In this document: positions 51,201-62,704 of the stretch, piece by piece
Numbering within the stretch: position 1 is the stretch's first letter
Layout: every line of letters starts with the position of its first letter
Assembly: GCA_903813345.2 (NCBI GenBank)
Contig: CAIIXF020000011.1
Coordinates: forward strand, 6,906,571 to 6,970,570
Reading direction: 5' to 3'
Length of the DNA: 64,000 nucleotides
DNA from: Owenia fusiformis
Lineage: Eukaryota > Annelida > Polychaeta > Sabellida > Oweniidae
Notes under the pieces: model-generated
Database searches by the model: none
What the model was told of the DNA's origin: nothing
The model's input: only the letters and a program-made list of their open reading frames with translations
Position numbers and translations under genes: made by a program

Positions 51201-54200
51201 TGTTCGGTCAATGAAATCTACATAAAATACAACATAGAATCTAAAACTATATTAAAGTAATAAAAGTTTACAACATGAAAGAAACAAGGCACTGACATGC
51301 AAAATGTCACCACCTGCAAACCTCCAAACACCAACCATCGCAGGGGTCTCACCTGGAAATATTTAGGGTATGGTGCAAACATCTTCAGCATTGCCGTTGA
51401 AACGTGATAAATCATATTTATGTTATGTTTTATCCTTTTTACATGCTATTATTGTATATTCAGTCAAGTTTAGTCTGTGGAAACAATCATGATTTGCCAG
51501 TAGGGTGTGGTGGGAGCTAAATAGAGTGTGGTGCTGCACCACAGTCTAAAAGCCTGGCGAGAGCCCTGCATCGAACACTGGCACAAAAGTTTGAGATACT
51601 ATAACAATATGTTACCACTTCTGGTGGTGACATAAAAAGCAAAGGTGGAGTGTGTAGATATTACATCAGAGAACATTGACAATAGGCTAATAGCTAATGT
51701 GTATTCATGTGAATGTGTAATATATTGGCCCTATAGGGAATACTACAACCTTCTCAATTAAGCTTTAATGGTCAGTATACTGAGTATAATCAAGAACATC
51801 TTGTACAATGAACAATAAAATTCGGAAACGAGTATACAGATTTGCTTTCGAACACTGAACCCATTGACCTAGATAATAGTGAAGCATCTTCTTTGGTCAA
51901 GTGCTCATTTGTTTGTGGATTTTCAATGTAACTCCATAATGCAATCTGAAGATGAGTTCTTTTATTCTGTTGTTGCATCGATGTTGCAGTTTGTACTGTA
52001 ATGCGATAAAATTGGAATGAAAGTGTTGAAAGTCGAATGGCGACTAGTTAAGTGATCACGTGACTCTTTCTTCCGGAATGTTTTCTCACTTTTCAATCAT
52101 CGTTTTCACCACGCTATGAATCAAAACAATGAAAAAATATCTGTTATATTAAGATTAATTATATCAAGGGAAAACAAGGAAGTATGACTTTGTTCCTCCG
52201 CGAACTGTATCATGGGAAATATTTTGGCCTTATAAGGAAAATCTTTCGCATCTCCTCTTTTGAAGAGGGAACAACGAATACGACAAATGGACCTAATTTC
52301 ATCCCATCTACAAACCAGATGGTGTCCAATGTCAACAACAGTTAGATGGTTCCATATAAAAATACAGAAAGGTTTTACCTAATTTGGCAGCTGTTTAAAT
52401 TCCCCGGGATTTTAATACCATGTAAATTTGTACCATTCATGCATTGTAATATTGCAAGTCTGCCAAATTAAGTAGCAAAAATAAGAAGCGCCAAATTAAG
52501 TAAAAATACAGTATTTCTCATTTGACTATTTTTCAACAAGAACGAGCGCTTTCTTTTAAATGCAGTCTAGATGAATTCAGATTAATTTTTTGTTATGGCG
52601 CAAAAAATTGATAATAAATAATTGAATTGAATTGTAAGATCAATACTAGGTTGTTTTTTTTATTTTTTTTTTATTTATTTATTTATTCATATATATTTCA
52701 ACATCAAATGTACAGTAAACGGGTGACACTTCTCGTGTATATTCCCGTGTTTATAATCATGAAATGTACAGATTGAGGGTACTATACATTTATTTGGTCA
52801 ATTATACATGAAGCTTATTCATCATCAATTATCCGAGAAATTGTATGAATCAGTGCCAAATGCTAATTATACCATTTCATCAGGTTTTATACCTGCATGA
52901 TGTATGTGTCTATGATAGACAGATTTATTAATCGATCACAGAGTATAAGACTATAATGGGAAAATTGAACCTCACATTTTGTTGAGACCAGTTGCATGAA
53001 CTATAATTCTCCGCGAAGGCTAAAATGTGGACTTCTAGTGGTACACTGTGATAGTATATGGCAGCATGAGGTTTAAGTGGGTCTATCTACGACCACGGGC
53101 AGGTATGTTTGTAACAGATGGGGGGAGGGGTACAGGGGCTTGAAGCAAGACTATATGTACTAGAGAAGGTAACAGGTATATATATGCAGTGTTCTCCCCA
53201 AAAAATCTTTCAACTGGGTGCAAGATTTCAAGTCTGAAAAAATCAGCAATCGTTACGCTCACAATATCTCAGTGTAGGTGCTTACTTCACTCATTTTTCA
53301 AATTTGAAGTTGAAGTGCAGATTCCAACTGGGTGCCAACTGGGGGGCCTTTGGTTTCAAGTAGGGGGAGCCCTCGGTAAAAGTGACATGGGGAGATCACT
53401 GATATGATAGATGATAATTTTTGTCCCAAATAGAATTATCTTTATCAATTATTATGGCCTAACCAAGAAAGCCAAGAAAGCTGACAAGAATACTGCAAAA
53501 TAAATAAAACTTGGTTAGGTTTGTTCACGTCTTCCATATACAGAAAATAACTATGTGGAAATCATACACTGAAACACAAGTAGTAGACTATTTTTCTCTT
53601 TAATAATTAGATTTCACAGACAAAAACACACACATGCACACAATATAGGGAACATGGGCTCTAAATACTGTAGTTTGCAGCAATAAAACTTGGAAAAAGA
53701 TCATCAGCATACTCTATTATAGTCAGGCCCGTAGCCAGGATTTGCCAAAGGGGGTTCAGTTTTCAAATATTTCCGGGGAGGGGTTCACATTTGACAATTT
53801 TGGCCCAAATATGGCTAAAACCACTTGAGAAGTGCTCAAAATGGTGAAAACTGCATGATTTTGAATGAATTTTTGGCCAGGGGCGGGGGGTTCGCCTGAA
53901 CCCTGGCTACGGGCCTGATAGTTTCACTTGTATAATATGGGTACATTTTCAACAATGATGTAACTATACTAAAAGGTGGAATGAATACTAATGAAAAGAA
54001 ATCTATAAAGTAATTTTTATTCACCTGTGAATGGAGAGTCGAGTTCGTGGAAGTCCTTTGCTATGAAATTGCAATAGTCTTTGCCAATCCATAGTTTAGT
54101 TGAGCCCTCCAAGCCCATGTTCTTAAGCGTCAGTGCTTCCTCAATGAATATTGGGTAAATGCTGAAAAACAAAGATAGTAAGTACACCCCTAATTTAAAT

Positions 54201-57200
54201 CTATGAGGCACAGCATCTCCATTCAGAATACCAAAATGCTCCTCAATGCAATCAAATTCGCCACCTAAAATGTTACAATATAAACAAACAAAAACGATAA
54301 GGAAAACCTAAAATTACAAGATTGAAAAATATTGCCAAAAAGTAACAAAACTCTAAAATGTCGCACTAAAAATAAAAAAATCCTCAGCACAAAAAATCCT
54401 GGGCAGAGCACTGTAATACACATATATATACACATACTAGTACATTTTGGATTGACTTCTAGAAAAAAGGGAATTATTATTTGACAAAATCAATAAATGA
54501 CCCATTACATTTACCAGGAGGGAAGTGGGTCAAAATCTAAAAAGTAATTAGGATAATTATGAAGACCAACAACGTTAACGATGAAAATGTAATTACAAAC
54601 ATGATCTCATATCTCTAGAGGTTCATATTGATTTGATTCAGGTATATTCTCAGGTACGTGGACATGTCATGTAATCTAAGACATGTGCAATTTATATTAA
54701 GAATATAATATAATCAATGGGTTTGAGGACAGTCAGGGGATCCAATTAGCAACATTTGTGGAATAGGGAAGTCGGTATTGATTTCTTAAAGGCCCCTTAT
54801 AAAGTTTTAACCACTTTGGCTTGTGTTGTAGTCTTACCCAATGGTAGCAAAATGTGATTTGTGATTTTTAATTTCAAAAAGAGATTTTTGAAGAGATTTT
54901 TGATGGACTTTTTGTGAATTAATTCAAAACTAAATTTTAGAGGTCACACGTATGTTTTAATAAACGATATCTCACAATAATGAATTAAGCATTCATCTTC
55001 AAGTGTTTTTTGTCGAAAAAATTAAGAATATTGTTAGATAATTAAGTTAACAAGTGGAGTATTGTTTTTGAAAGCAAATTTAATTAAATTTAATTAAATT
55101 TAAGTTTTAAATTTAATTAAGAAATTAAGAAAGGAATGAATTCATCCAAGCATAAAAGTTGTTTGGAGAAAAAAGCATTTCTAATTTCAGTTTGCATAGA
55201 AACCAATGATACAGTAACATATTCTTCTCTCCAACCTAGTTAGAAATCAACATTGGTTAATTTTGAAAGTTAAAGAGAGAATCAGAGATAGCGAGCAGGC
55301 TAAACGAAAAATTGTTTCAATCTTAGAATATTTTTGGCTCATGTCATTCCTTGTCATGTCTATTTTCTAAAAATCACAAAAGTGCATACTTTATTCAAGG
55401 AAAACGAAAGATTTTTACAATAATGTATTATTTCTCTATAAGAATGGTTACCATTCTAATTATTTGGGAGAGTTTAAACATTTTTCACCCATTTTTGCAC
55501 TTTGAATCATTAATAACTTCACCTATTTATAACATATTGTTAATCTTTTGGGAGATATTGTATTTGATATTGTAAGGAATAGATTGGTAGGTCAATTATG
55601 CAAATTGCTTGTAATTTTGTCACCCCCAATAGATCTGATTCTGCCTTTAAATATTAAATTTTTATCAGAGCTTTTGACGAGTAAATTTTGACCATTAAAG
55701 GGTTCCGATTAGCATCCCGTATAAAAACAATATGGCGGCTCCAGGCGAATCAACTGGATCAGTCCATTTTTAAGAAATAAGGGGAGTTCTGTAAAATCCA
55801 GTTTATTGAAATTGTCTTTGAGATAAAGTAATCCGTTTATAATGATTTTGAAAACGTTATCCAAAGAGTGATTGCGTTCAAATAATACATGTACAACAGC
55901 CAATATAAATTCTTGTATTAGAAACCGGTTTGTCTTGCTTTGTTTCATTTGTAGGATATTTCATATGCCAAGCTGTGTGCTATTACGTTATGGGGAAATT
56001 TAGATGCCAATTTTTCCTTATTATACACAAATAGAAGATCCTGAAACTTCACCCATAAATGTGGAATTGATTTGTCAAAATAAAAATCACCCTTTTATAA
56101 ATGTGTGACGATCTATAATATACTTATGCTATATAACAGTTAGAGGTGTTGACACAACGACCTCAAACCTGAGAACCCTTGAGTATTATTCCGGGATCGG
56201 GCCTTTTATACTAAACGGTGAGCAACACCAGAAACGAGCGTTCGATTTGCTAAACGATATGCGTCACCCTTTAAGGAGTCAGTATTCACAGTGATAGTTA
56301 CCTCAAGTCTTCCTCAGATTTTCTCCTTCCTTTGCGAAACTTGTTGGCTATCATTGAAGCCTAAAAAGGAGCATGTAAATGTTACTTCATAACAATGTCT
56401 TTTAATCTATTTACAAGCAATATTTAGTATTTATATCATCTTAGCAAATTAATACCCAATGTTTGAGGGGAATGATCTTCATATGATTCACATTATTAGT
56501 AAGGGGAGATTTGAAATGTGTTGTACTAGATATAGTATATTATTCATCCATTGAATGTAAAATTAATCACAATAAAACATGTGATTTTGCAAAGTTTCAC
56601 AGTTTCACTCTTATTCAATTCTTTCTACAAAATTTTCTAGCTTTTTGTGATTTAATAGTTTGGTAAAAATCTAGACAAGTTTACCAGAACTATGCCAGAC
56701 AATTTCTTCCTGCTAGCTGGTGGAGTTGATGGTTTCACTCCTTGTTGGTTCATGGCAACAGAAAAAGATGGCTCTGCTTCGGGACTACCAGGTGTCAAAG
56801 GAAATTGTACTGTTTTTATACTAGTATCACTAGTTGGAGAATTAAGCGCCAATTCTGAGTTATTTTGAACACTGGATGGTTCACTAATATCAGTCAACAT
56901 GGGTGCTCCGCTAGACTCAGAAAGATTATACAAATTATAACTGTCATGTGACAAAGACCGTCGGCTTCGGAATGTCGAAGAAATGGCTCCTGAGAGATTC
57001 AACCAAAGTTGTTTTGGACGTCTACTTTTTGATATTCGCCTGATTTTACCATCAGTGTCATTGTCATTGGTTTTGGTATCATCTAACAAATTCATTGCAT
57101 TGTCAATGTTCTCAATCTTTTCTGTATTATCAATTTTTGATATGTCAAAAACATTCTGATTATCGCCCCCTCCTTTGGGTTCTTGAATTGTATGCTCTTC

Positions 57201-58254
57201 CTTGAACATCAATTTTTTATTTTTGTTATCATCTGTTATATTTTTGTTATCGTCTATTGCATCAAGTTTATTATTCATTGACTGTTTATGTTCAGAAACA
57301 AGATTGACATCAGCTTGCACTGATAATGTATTTTGGATATCATCTCTTTTATGTGAACCACAAGGTGTTTGGTTCTTCCCATCATCAGAGGAATGTTGAG
57401 TCTCATCATTTGTTTTACAGTCAATTGTAGCAGGATTCGATGTGTGCTCAATATTATTTGTGCTCATCTCATTTGATGTTCTTTCTGGCAAGCAAGCAGA
57501 TGGATTATGACTATTTTCGGACATGCTATGTGGGGCTTCCAAGGGGCCACCATCAGTGCCATCTATGTCTGGCAAGTCAGTATAAAATGTAGATGTCCTT
57601 GTAGAACTGAGTGGCTCTGATGATGTCGTGAGATCAGCCTGGAATGTCACACTGTTTGTGTCAGCTGGCTGGTTCAGAACAACAGATCCCAAATCTGTTA
57701 ATCTGGAAAATATTTGAAAGATTGACATATCTGATGGGAATTTATTTTAATGATTTTCAAAATTTTTGGATTTAGGGGCCCAAATGTTTTTGTCTGATTT
57801 GAAATTTGGGCCCATCTTGTCAGGGTCTGGATCCGCCAGTGAGAGGGATGTTTCTTAATGTAGGTACTCAATTTTGGCTATATCGTAATTTATGGCTTGG
57901 AACCTGATTAGAACCTGACAGGTATAACTGAACAAATACTTAGTTTCTCAGTCTATTACCTGCCAATCCCAAACAGTAATGATCCGGAAGACTTATATTT
58001 TACTGTATCAATGATATGGTTATTTAATTTAGGTCACTTCATTGCTTGTTCTCTATTCAAAATGTGTCAATTATTTTGGAGACACTCATATCAGTGGCCT
58101 TGATGACATCCTTAAAAGTTACTTACTTATGTCGCGGGTCATCCCATCGGCCATACGCCAAATCTAGGCCTCCTAGGAACGCCACCTTTTGGTCGATAAC
58201 AATGATCTTCTCATGATGTGCCCAGAGACTGACTCCATCAGGATGTCTCATCAC
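36169..58254 (-). CDS. PLD1: Phospholipase D, PLD1/2 type (3' 13 exons; N-terminus outside window)
   Basis: Hydrolyses phosphatidylcholine to phosphatidic acid and choline on membranes. Exons in gene order: 58254-58127, 57702-56685, 56360-56302, 54161-54025, 51217-51099, 46953-46843, 46552-46442, 44147-44059, 43817-43654, 43159-43092, 41931-41714, 36972-36855, 36396-36169. All have GT/AG borders and phases match, giving 855 residues and a stop. HKD1 is HHEKIIVID followed by [17 protein letters not shown]2 is [20 protein letters not shown]. Other family blocks: [59 protein letters not shown], and the conserved C-terminus ending in WT. The PX, PH and early catalytic exons are not in view. It appears functional: no stop or lost catalytic residue. 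Confidence 0.93.
37311..41415. repeat. 4.1 kb foldback structure in a PLD intron
   Basis: Two arms of about 1.5 kb (37311-38785 and 39943-41415) are inverted copies at about 95 percent by eye, from TAGTATAGTAGGAACAAGGG at the outside to TTAACCCCC and CCAGAAGCCCC at the inside. The loop is a GGCCCCCAGAAGCTATA array that changes strand. Inside each arm two diverged direct repeats (about 37487-37860 and 37861-38220) follow one another. No transposase was seen. It could be a foldback transposon or an inverted duplication. It lies between the HKD2 exon and the next exon, so the pre-mRNA could form a very long hairpin. Confidence 0.88.
38785..39943. repeat. GGCCCCCAGAAGCTATA minisatellite with strand switch
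   Basis: Units of about 22-30 bp, GGCCCCCAGAAGCTATACRR on the plus strand from 38785 to about 39545, then the reverse (TATAGCTTCTGGGGGCC) to 39943. Open frames here (LYGGPQK- or [10 protein letters not shown]-type peptides) are repeat artefacts. Confidence 0.92.
42855..42978. repeat. Short degenerate repeat in a PLD intron
   Basis: Six to seven irregular units of CAAAGACACTGTATGC. No coding role. Confidence 0.7.
44284..44772 (-). mobile_element. LINE 3' fragment with CCHC knuckle, in a PLD intron
   Basis: The minus-strand frame (stop at 44454) reads like the C-terminal tail of a LINE reverse transcriptase, with [18 protein letters not shown] giving C-x2-C-x7-H-x4-C, the same spacing as in the 25 kb LINE but a different sequence. 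About 170 bp of 3' sequence and a TA-rich tail follow at 44284-44450. No RT domain is present, so it is a strongly 5'-truncated copy. Confidence 0.75.
44773..46441. other. PLD intron, unassigned part
   Basis: AT-rich with no gene recognised on either strand. The 46274-46558 minus frame is the PLD exon at 46552-46442 running on into the intron. Confidence 0.6.
47889..48246. mobile_element. Palindromic (foldback) MITE, second copy
   Basis: CCTGCACATGTTATTTTCTG on the left returns as AAGAAAATAACATGGGCAGG on the right, with shared inner blocks (TTAGTAAACCTGGTAACAGG, GGCGACTCCAGGAAATGCTG, GACAATGTAATGATACTTTT). It is related to 9727-10045. About 340 bp upstream, TGCCTGGGTCACATTTGTCC (47546) also resembles the 3.2 kb element at 8577, so this may be a decayed, internally deleted relative of that element. 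Confidence 0.75.
49130..49870. repeat. AAAATGGCSGCC tandem repeat, 135-150-bp units
   Basis: Four to five units with TTTTTCAAAATGGCCGCCTT, CTACCAAAAGTGTC, CAGTGTGCCATGC, TTCACATACCAAATATGAAC and AAAATCGCTCCACTACTTTT in order. The array continues beyond the MITE at 50670-50815 (AAATGGCCGCCATTTTGAAA, AATATGAACAAAATCGGGCC). Confidence 0.85.
49951..50654. mobile_element. 704-bp non-autonomous element, 9-bp target duplication
   Basis: Perfect 20-bp terminal inverted repeats TAGCCTTGCCCCAAGTCGGT. The 9-bp duplication TTTTACATA is at 49942-49950 and 50655-50663. It is inserted in the AAAATGGCSGCC repeat block. No transposase seen. The 9-bp duplication again fits Mutator-like elements, with termini unrelated to the other two families here. 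Confidence 0.93.
50818..50902. repeat. GGAC/GTAC microsatellite
   Basis: CGGACGGACGGATGTACGTA-type steps for about 85 bp, ending in GGCGTTCCCTATATCCCTCC. The run terminates the AAAATGGCSGCC repeat block; such pairing is common for dispersed short repeats. Confidence 0.9.
52365..52511. mobile_element. Possible TA-flanked MITE (CTTAATTTGGC family)
   Basis: Left CAG plus TTTTACCTAATTTGGC and right GCCAAATTAAGTAAAAATAC-AG are imperfect inverted repeats, with TA on both sides. Related to 58825-59031. Decayed and only tentatively bounded. Confidence 0.5.
53724..53917. mobile_element. CGTAGCCAGG-family MITE, best copy, 5-bp TSD
   Basis: Terminal inverted repeats CAGGCCCGTAGCCAGG, with ATAGT at 53719-53723 and 53918-53922. 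194 bp, non-coding. Two older copies are at 33574 and 35324. Confidence 0.85.
56685..57702 (-). CDS. PLD1: Large variable-loop exon of PLD
   Basis: A single 1,018-bp exon begins LTDLGSVV directly after HKD1, where PLD1 proteins carry the loop that separates the catalytic halves. It encodes about 339 residues rich in Asn, Asp, Ser and Thr, with no predicted fold by eye, a basic patch ([17 protein letters not shown]) and [11 protein letters not shown], a possible kinase site. It ends [10 protein letters not shown], with donor GTAAAC. It is clearly longer than the vertebrate PLD1 loop (roughly 110 residues as I recall it). Phases with both neighbours are correct, so I take it as a true exon and not a retained intron. 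Confidence 0.85.
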
Positions 58255-58824
58255 CTGAAGGGGAAGAACAAACAACCAGTGTTAAAAATGACATGACATC
58301 ATTCACAAAACATACTCGAAAAAATAACATCTCTCTGGGATAGCAAATCCCACCAATCAAAACATATTATACATATATTTAATTCAAAAGAGGTGAATGC
58401 TTATGCATCACTCACAAGTAATATTCCACGGAGCCTGAGGTGCTAGTGAAAATAACACTGTCTTGACTAAGTTGTGACTGATGAATACAATTCGTAATAT
58501 TTAAAGGAAGTCAGGAGACTTCTATTGAATATATCATCAACCACCAACCGCTGTCAAAAAACAGAGATCATTACAAATGTCACCACTTTTTGATGGTGAC
58601 ATAAAAATAACTATTTTAGTTTAACATCTGGTGGATGCAATTATTTTCAAGGAAATTATTTTTTAAGTTCCATCATATAGTATAGCAAACGGATAACCTG
58701 ATTCAAACTATAACACATGAATCACTTTTTTGCATAAATACGTATTCACAATGTTAAATTGAAAGTACTTCAAATCTCATCAATGAGTTCTAAATCACTC
58801 TCAATAGTCAGTAAAGTAAACATA

Positions 58825-59031
58825 CTGTAGATACACTTAATTTGACGCTACTTTTCTTTACTCAATTTCAAATATTGGCGGCTATTTAATTTGGCAGTCA
58901 GGACTCAGAGCTCAACTTTTATCATTGATATGGAAATTAAGCATTTCAGATTACTCTAAGTCTTTAATATCCAAATAGAAATACTACAATCCATCAAATT
59001 AAAACTGTAGCCAAATTAAGTGTATCTACAG
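58825..59031. mobile_element. 207-bp TA-flanked MITE (mariner-like)
   Basis: Terminal inverted repeats CTGTAGATACACTTAATTTG and their complement, with TA at 58823-58824 and 59032-59033. Non-coding; it lies between the PLD exon at 58254 and the fucosyltransferase gene. Confidence 0.85.
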
Positions 59032-59607
59032 TATTATATTTCTAATAAGTAAGCTATCAATATGTTCAGTACTGAACATTAGATCATAAATTAGGCTGTC
59101 TTACGTATGTTTGCATGATTCACCAAAGGTTTTCAAACAATATTTGTTTAATCCGTTGCGCTGGAGATTTCTCTATTTAACATCCTTTGCCTTGATAACA
59201 TTTGAACTGGACCAGACATAGTTAGTGAGTATAGATAGGCATGTTTATTCATAGATAAATTTTGATTTTGTATAATTAGTTAAAATTAAAGAGTTAAATA
59301 GTTAAAAAGAATAGTAATAATTGAAAAAATTCACCAAATGTTAAGAGACAAAGAGTGGATTATCCTATCCTATCCTTTTCAAATTATTTCTTTAATATAT
59401 ACACAAAGCATCCTTGTATCAAATTATGCATTCTTATATTTTTATATGAAAATTAAATATTCTAAATCTTCATAAAAAAATTATCAACATTCAAAGAAAG
59501 ATAATAAAACTTACAATACATGTCTTATTATACTCTTTTTGAACAATTTTCAACCACCCATATGTCAGAATTCATGATTAACATTATTGAGTTACAGTAA
59601 AATTTTA

Positions 59608-59973
59608 AATGTTTGGAACTACTTTGAATTTAAAAAATAAGCAATCAAAGGACCATGTTGAAACAGTATATGTAAAAATAGAAATATTTATACATGTCCT
59701 AACTTTTGTATATTTTAGTTTGTTTTGTAGTTTAGCTATCATATCTGTTGCCTCTTATATTTTGATGCTTCTCTGCCATGTTATTTTTGGAAAAATTAAC
59801 ATGGCTGAAACTCCCTAAATTCCAAAAGGTCACAGCTTTACTGCACATTATACATAAGTATCTGAAATATACAAAAGTTAGGACAAGTATATATGTTTCT
59901 ATTTTTTTTTATATACTGTTGCAATATAGTCATTTGATTGCTTATCTTTTAAATTCAAAGTAGTTCCAAACAT
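59608..59973. mobile_element. 366-bp palindromic TA-flanked MITE
   Basis: AATGTTTGGAACTACTTTGA continues for about 40 bp and returns inverted at 59932-59973. Inner arms (GTCCTAACTTTTGTATATTT, GCCATGTTATTTTTGG) are also symmetric. TA is duplicated at 59606-59607 and 59974-59975. Related sequence at 12750-12905. Confidence 0.88.
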
Positions 59974-60176
59974 TTACTTCTGTAATTCAACTATCATTTA
60001 TGGGGGGAGGCTATATGATTTTTGAATTAGATGAATATACTGTACTGTGATATCACAATAAAATTTCATATAAAAATGAATATGTCACATTGTTTTTGTT
60101 ATTGTATCAAGAAAGGGATGATAGATATTTAAAACACTTGGAGGCAGTATTCATTCATTACTCTTTATATTTTCAG

Positions 60177-61429
60177 TTGGAGTGATGTCGAAACCAACAA
60201 CAAGGAATACCCTTGAAAAGCTGATTATTGGGCTAAGTCTACTTGTTGCTATGGTGATATACATGACATTATCAAACTCGAAACATCTGAGTTCTGATCC
60301 ACCACTGTTAAAGAAACATTACCAGGAAAAGGAGACTAATGAAGCCCATAGTGTATCATATACAGATCAGGTACGAGACAGTGATAACAATGGAACGACC
60401 CAGATTTCTCCAGAAGCAACAAAAACTATCCTTATGATGTATCACCCAGATAAGTTTAAACCAGAACAGATCAAAAAAATATTCAATGAATGTCCTGACG
60501 TGAAATGTGAATTTACACATGATGAGAAAGCAATAACAAAAAGTGCTGCTGTTATATTTCATTATGTCGGTAAACATGTGTATTCAATGCCAAAACGACA
60601 GCCAGGGCAACTCTGGTTGTACTACAACCTAGAAAGACCAACCTTAATGAAAGATGAACTGGCAAGATACATGACAGACAAGAGAATGTTCAATGGTACC
60701 GTAAATTACTACCCATCAAGCCTGGCTTGGTTTCCCTATGGGAAATACAATGGCACTCATATATGGACATACAACAAGATCCATAACACGTTTCTTAATA
60801 CTACAGTTAACTTTGCAGCAAAGAAAAACAAACTACTGTTCTGGGCTGTAAGTAATTGTTATGCAGAAAGTAAGCGACAGGATTATGTGAAAGAACTACA
60901 AAAGTATGTTAAGGTGGATATATATGGTGGATGTGGTCCTCTTTCATGTCCTCGTTCTAGAGACTGTGACAATACAGTGTTTAAATCATACAAGTTTTAC
61001 TTGGCCCTAGAGAACAAGGTCTGCCAAGATTATATCACAGAGAAGTTGTGGCTTACACTAGCTACTAGAGAAACAGTACCAATAGTTCTTGGTGGTGCAA
61101 ACCATGAGAAATATCTCCCGCCAAAATCTTACATTGACATTCGTGATTTCGCTACACCAGCTGATTTAGCTAACTATTTACAGAAACTAGACAAAGATAA
61201 TGACCTATATAATGAATACTTTTCCTGGAGATACAAAACATTGCCCGTCTTTGATTTTCAAAAAGCCACACCAAAACAGCCTTTACTGCACTACCTATGC
61301 CAGGTGTGTAGCTTGACTCATACAGCAAATTTGAACAAAACATTTGTGGATTTTGTAGACATAAATAATGACAAGACATACTGTTTACATGCAAATGAGT
61401 ATTATAAAGGCAAATTACCAGGATATTAA
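60177..61429 (+). CDS. Alpha-1,3-fucosyltransferase (GT10), single coding exon
   Basis: Transfers fucose from GDP-fucose to N-acetylglucosamine of glycans in the Golgi. Exon starts after an acceptor TTTCAG at 60176; the ATG is at 60185, giving 414 residues. Type II topology: short N-tail, TM at about 12-30, a stem to about 75, then the catalytic domain. GT10 signatures: YYPSSLAWFPYG (175-186), KLLFWAVSNC with DIYGGCG (216-251), and the donor-binding YKFYLALENKVCQDYITEKL (269-288) followed by PIVLGG. C-terminal Cys residues (CQVC, near 372-375) match the family. Sequons at N170, N189, N205 and N384. No damage seen. The acceptor implies an upstream non-coding exon, common in fucosyltransferases. 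The exact FUT subgroup is not resolved. Confidence 0.94.
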
Positions 61430-61654
61430 GAGAGTTGAAAAATATGTGGTGGGCTGTACCAATCTACATATGAAAAAGGGAAAATTAGGGAAAATGCAAG
61501 TATATTGCAAATTCTAAATGACAATAGGACAAATCACTTACTAATCCATAATTTTGTTAATTTGGGATATGTATACATATGTCTGTAAAAACAGCATGAG
61601 CTTTCAAGAGAACACACTGATACTTTTTGATGAAATGAACCATATTTTTTATTA

Positions 61655-62680
61655 ATGTTTGTTGTTATGATTGTATTATCACACTACCATACCCCCATAC
61701 TGTAACTTGTATTTCTTTAAAAGGGATACAAGCTACAATGAAGTTGTAAATGGAGGATGTTTGTTGTTATGATTGTATTATCACACTACCATACCCCCAT
61801 ACTGTAACTTGTATTTCTTTAAAAGGGATACAAGCTACAATGAAGTTGTGAATGGAGGATGTTTGTTGTTATGATTGTATTATCACACTTCCATACCCCC
61901 ATACTGTAACTTGTATTTCTTTAAAAGGGATACAAGCTACAATGAAGTTGTGAATGGAGGATGTTTGTTGTTATGATTGTATTATCACACTTCCATACCC
62001 CCATACTGTAACTTGTATTTCTTTAAAAGGGATACAAGCTACAATGAAGTTGTGAATGGGGGATGTTTGTTGTTATGATTGTATTATCACACTTCCATAC
62101 CCCCATACTGTAACTTGTATTTCTTTAAAAGGGATACAAGCTACAATGAAGTTGTGAATGGAGGATGTTTGTTGTTATGATTGTATTATCACACTTCCAT
62201 ACCCCCATACTGTAACTTGTATTTCTTTAAAAGGGATACAAGCTACAATGAAGTTGTAAATGGAGGATGTTTGTTGTTATGATTTTATTATCACACTACC
62301 GTACCCCCATACTGTAACTTGTATTTCTTTAAAAGGGATACAAGCTACAATGAAGTTGTAAATGGAGGATGTTTGTTGTTATGATTTTATTATCACACTA
62401 CCATACCCCCATACTGTAACTTGTATTTATTTAAAAGGGATACAAGCTACAATGAAGTTGTAAATGGAGGATGTTTGTTGTTATGATTTTATTATCACAC
62501 TACCATATCCCCATACTGTAACTTGTATTTATTTAAAAGGGATACAAGCTACAATGAAGTTGTGAATGGAGGATGTTTGTTGTTATGATTGTATTATCAC
62601 ACTTCCATACCCCCATACTGTAACTTGTATTTATTTAAAAGGGATACAAGCTACAATGAAGTTGTGAATGGAGGATGTTT
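61655..62680. repeat. 102-bp minisatellite, ten copies, 3' of the fucosyltransferase
   Basis: Units begin ATGTTTGTTGTTATGATTGT and contain AACTTGTATTTCTTTAAAAG-GGATACAAGCT, an internal dyad (ACTTGTAT against ATACAAGC). Few substitutions separate the copies. It starts 226 bp after the stop codon and may be transcribed in the 3' UTR. Confidence 0.95.
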
Positions 62681-62704
62681 GTTTATTTCCAAAAGAGGAG
62701 TCCT

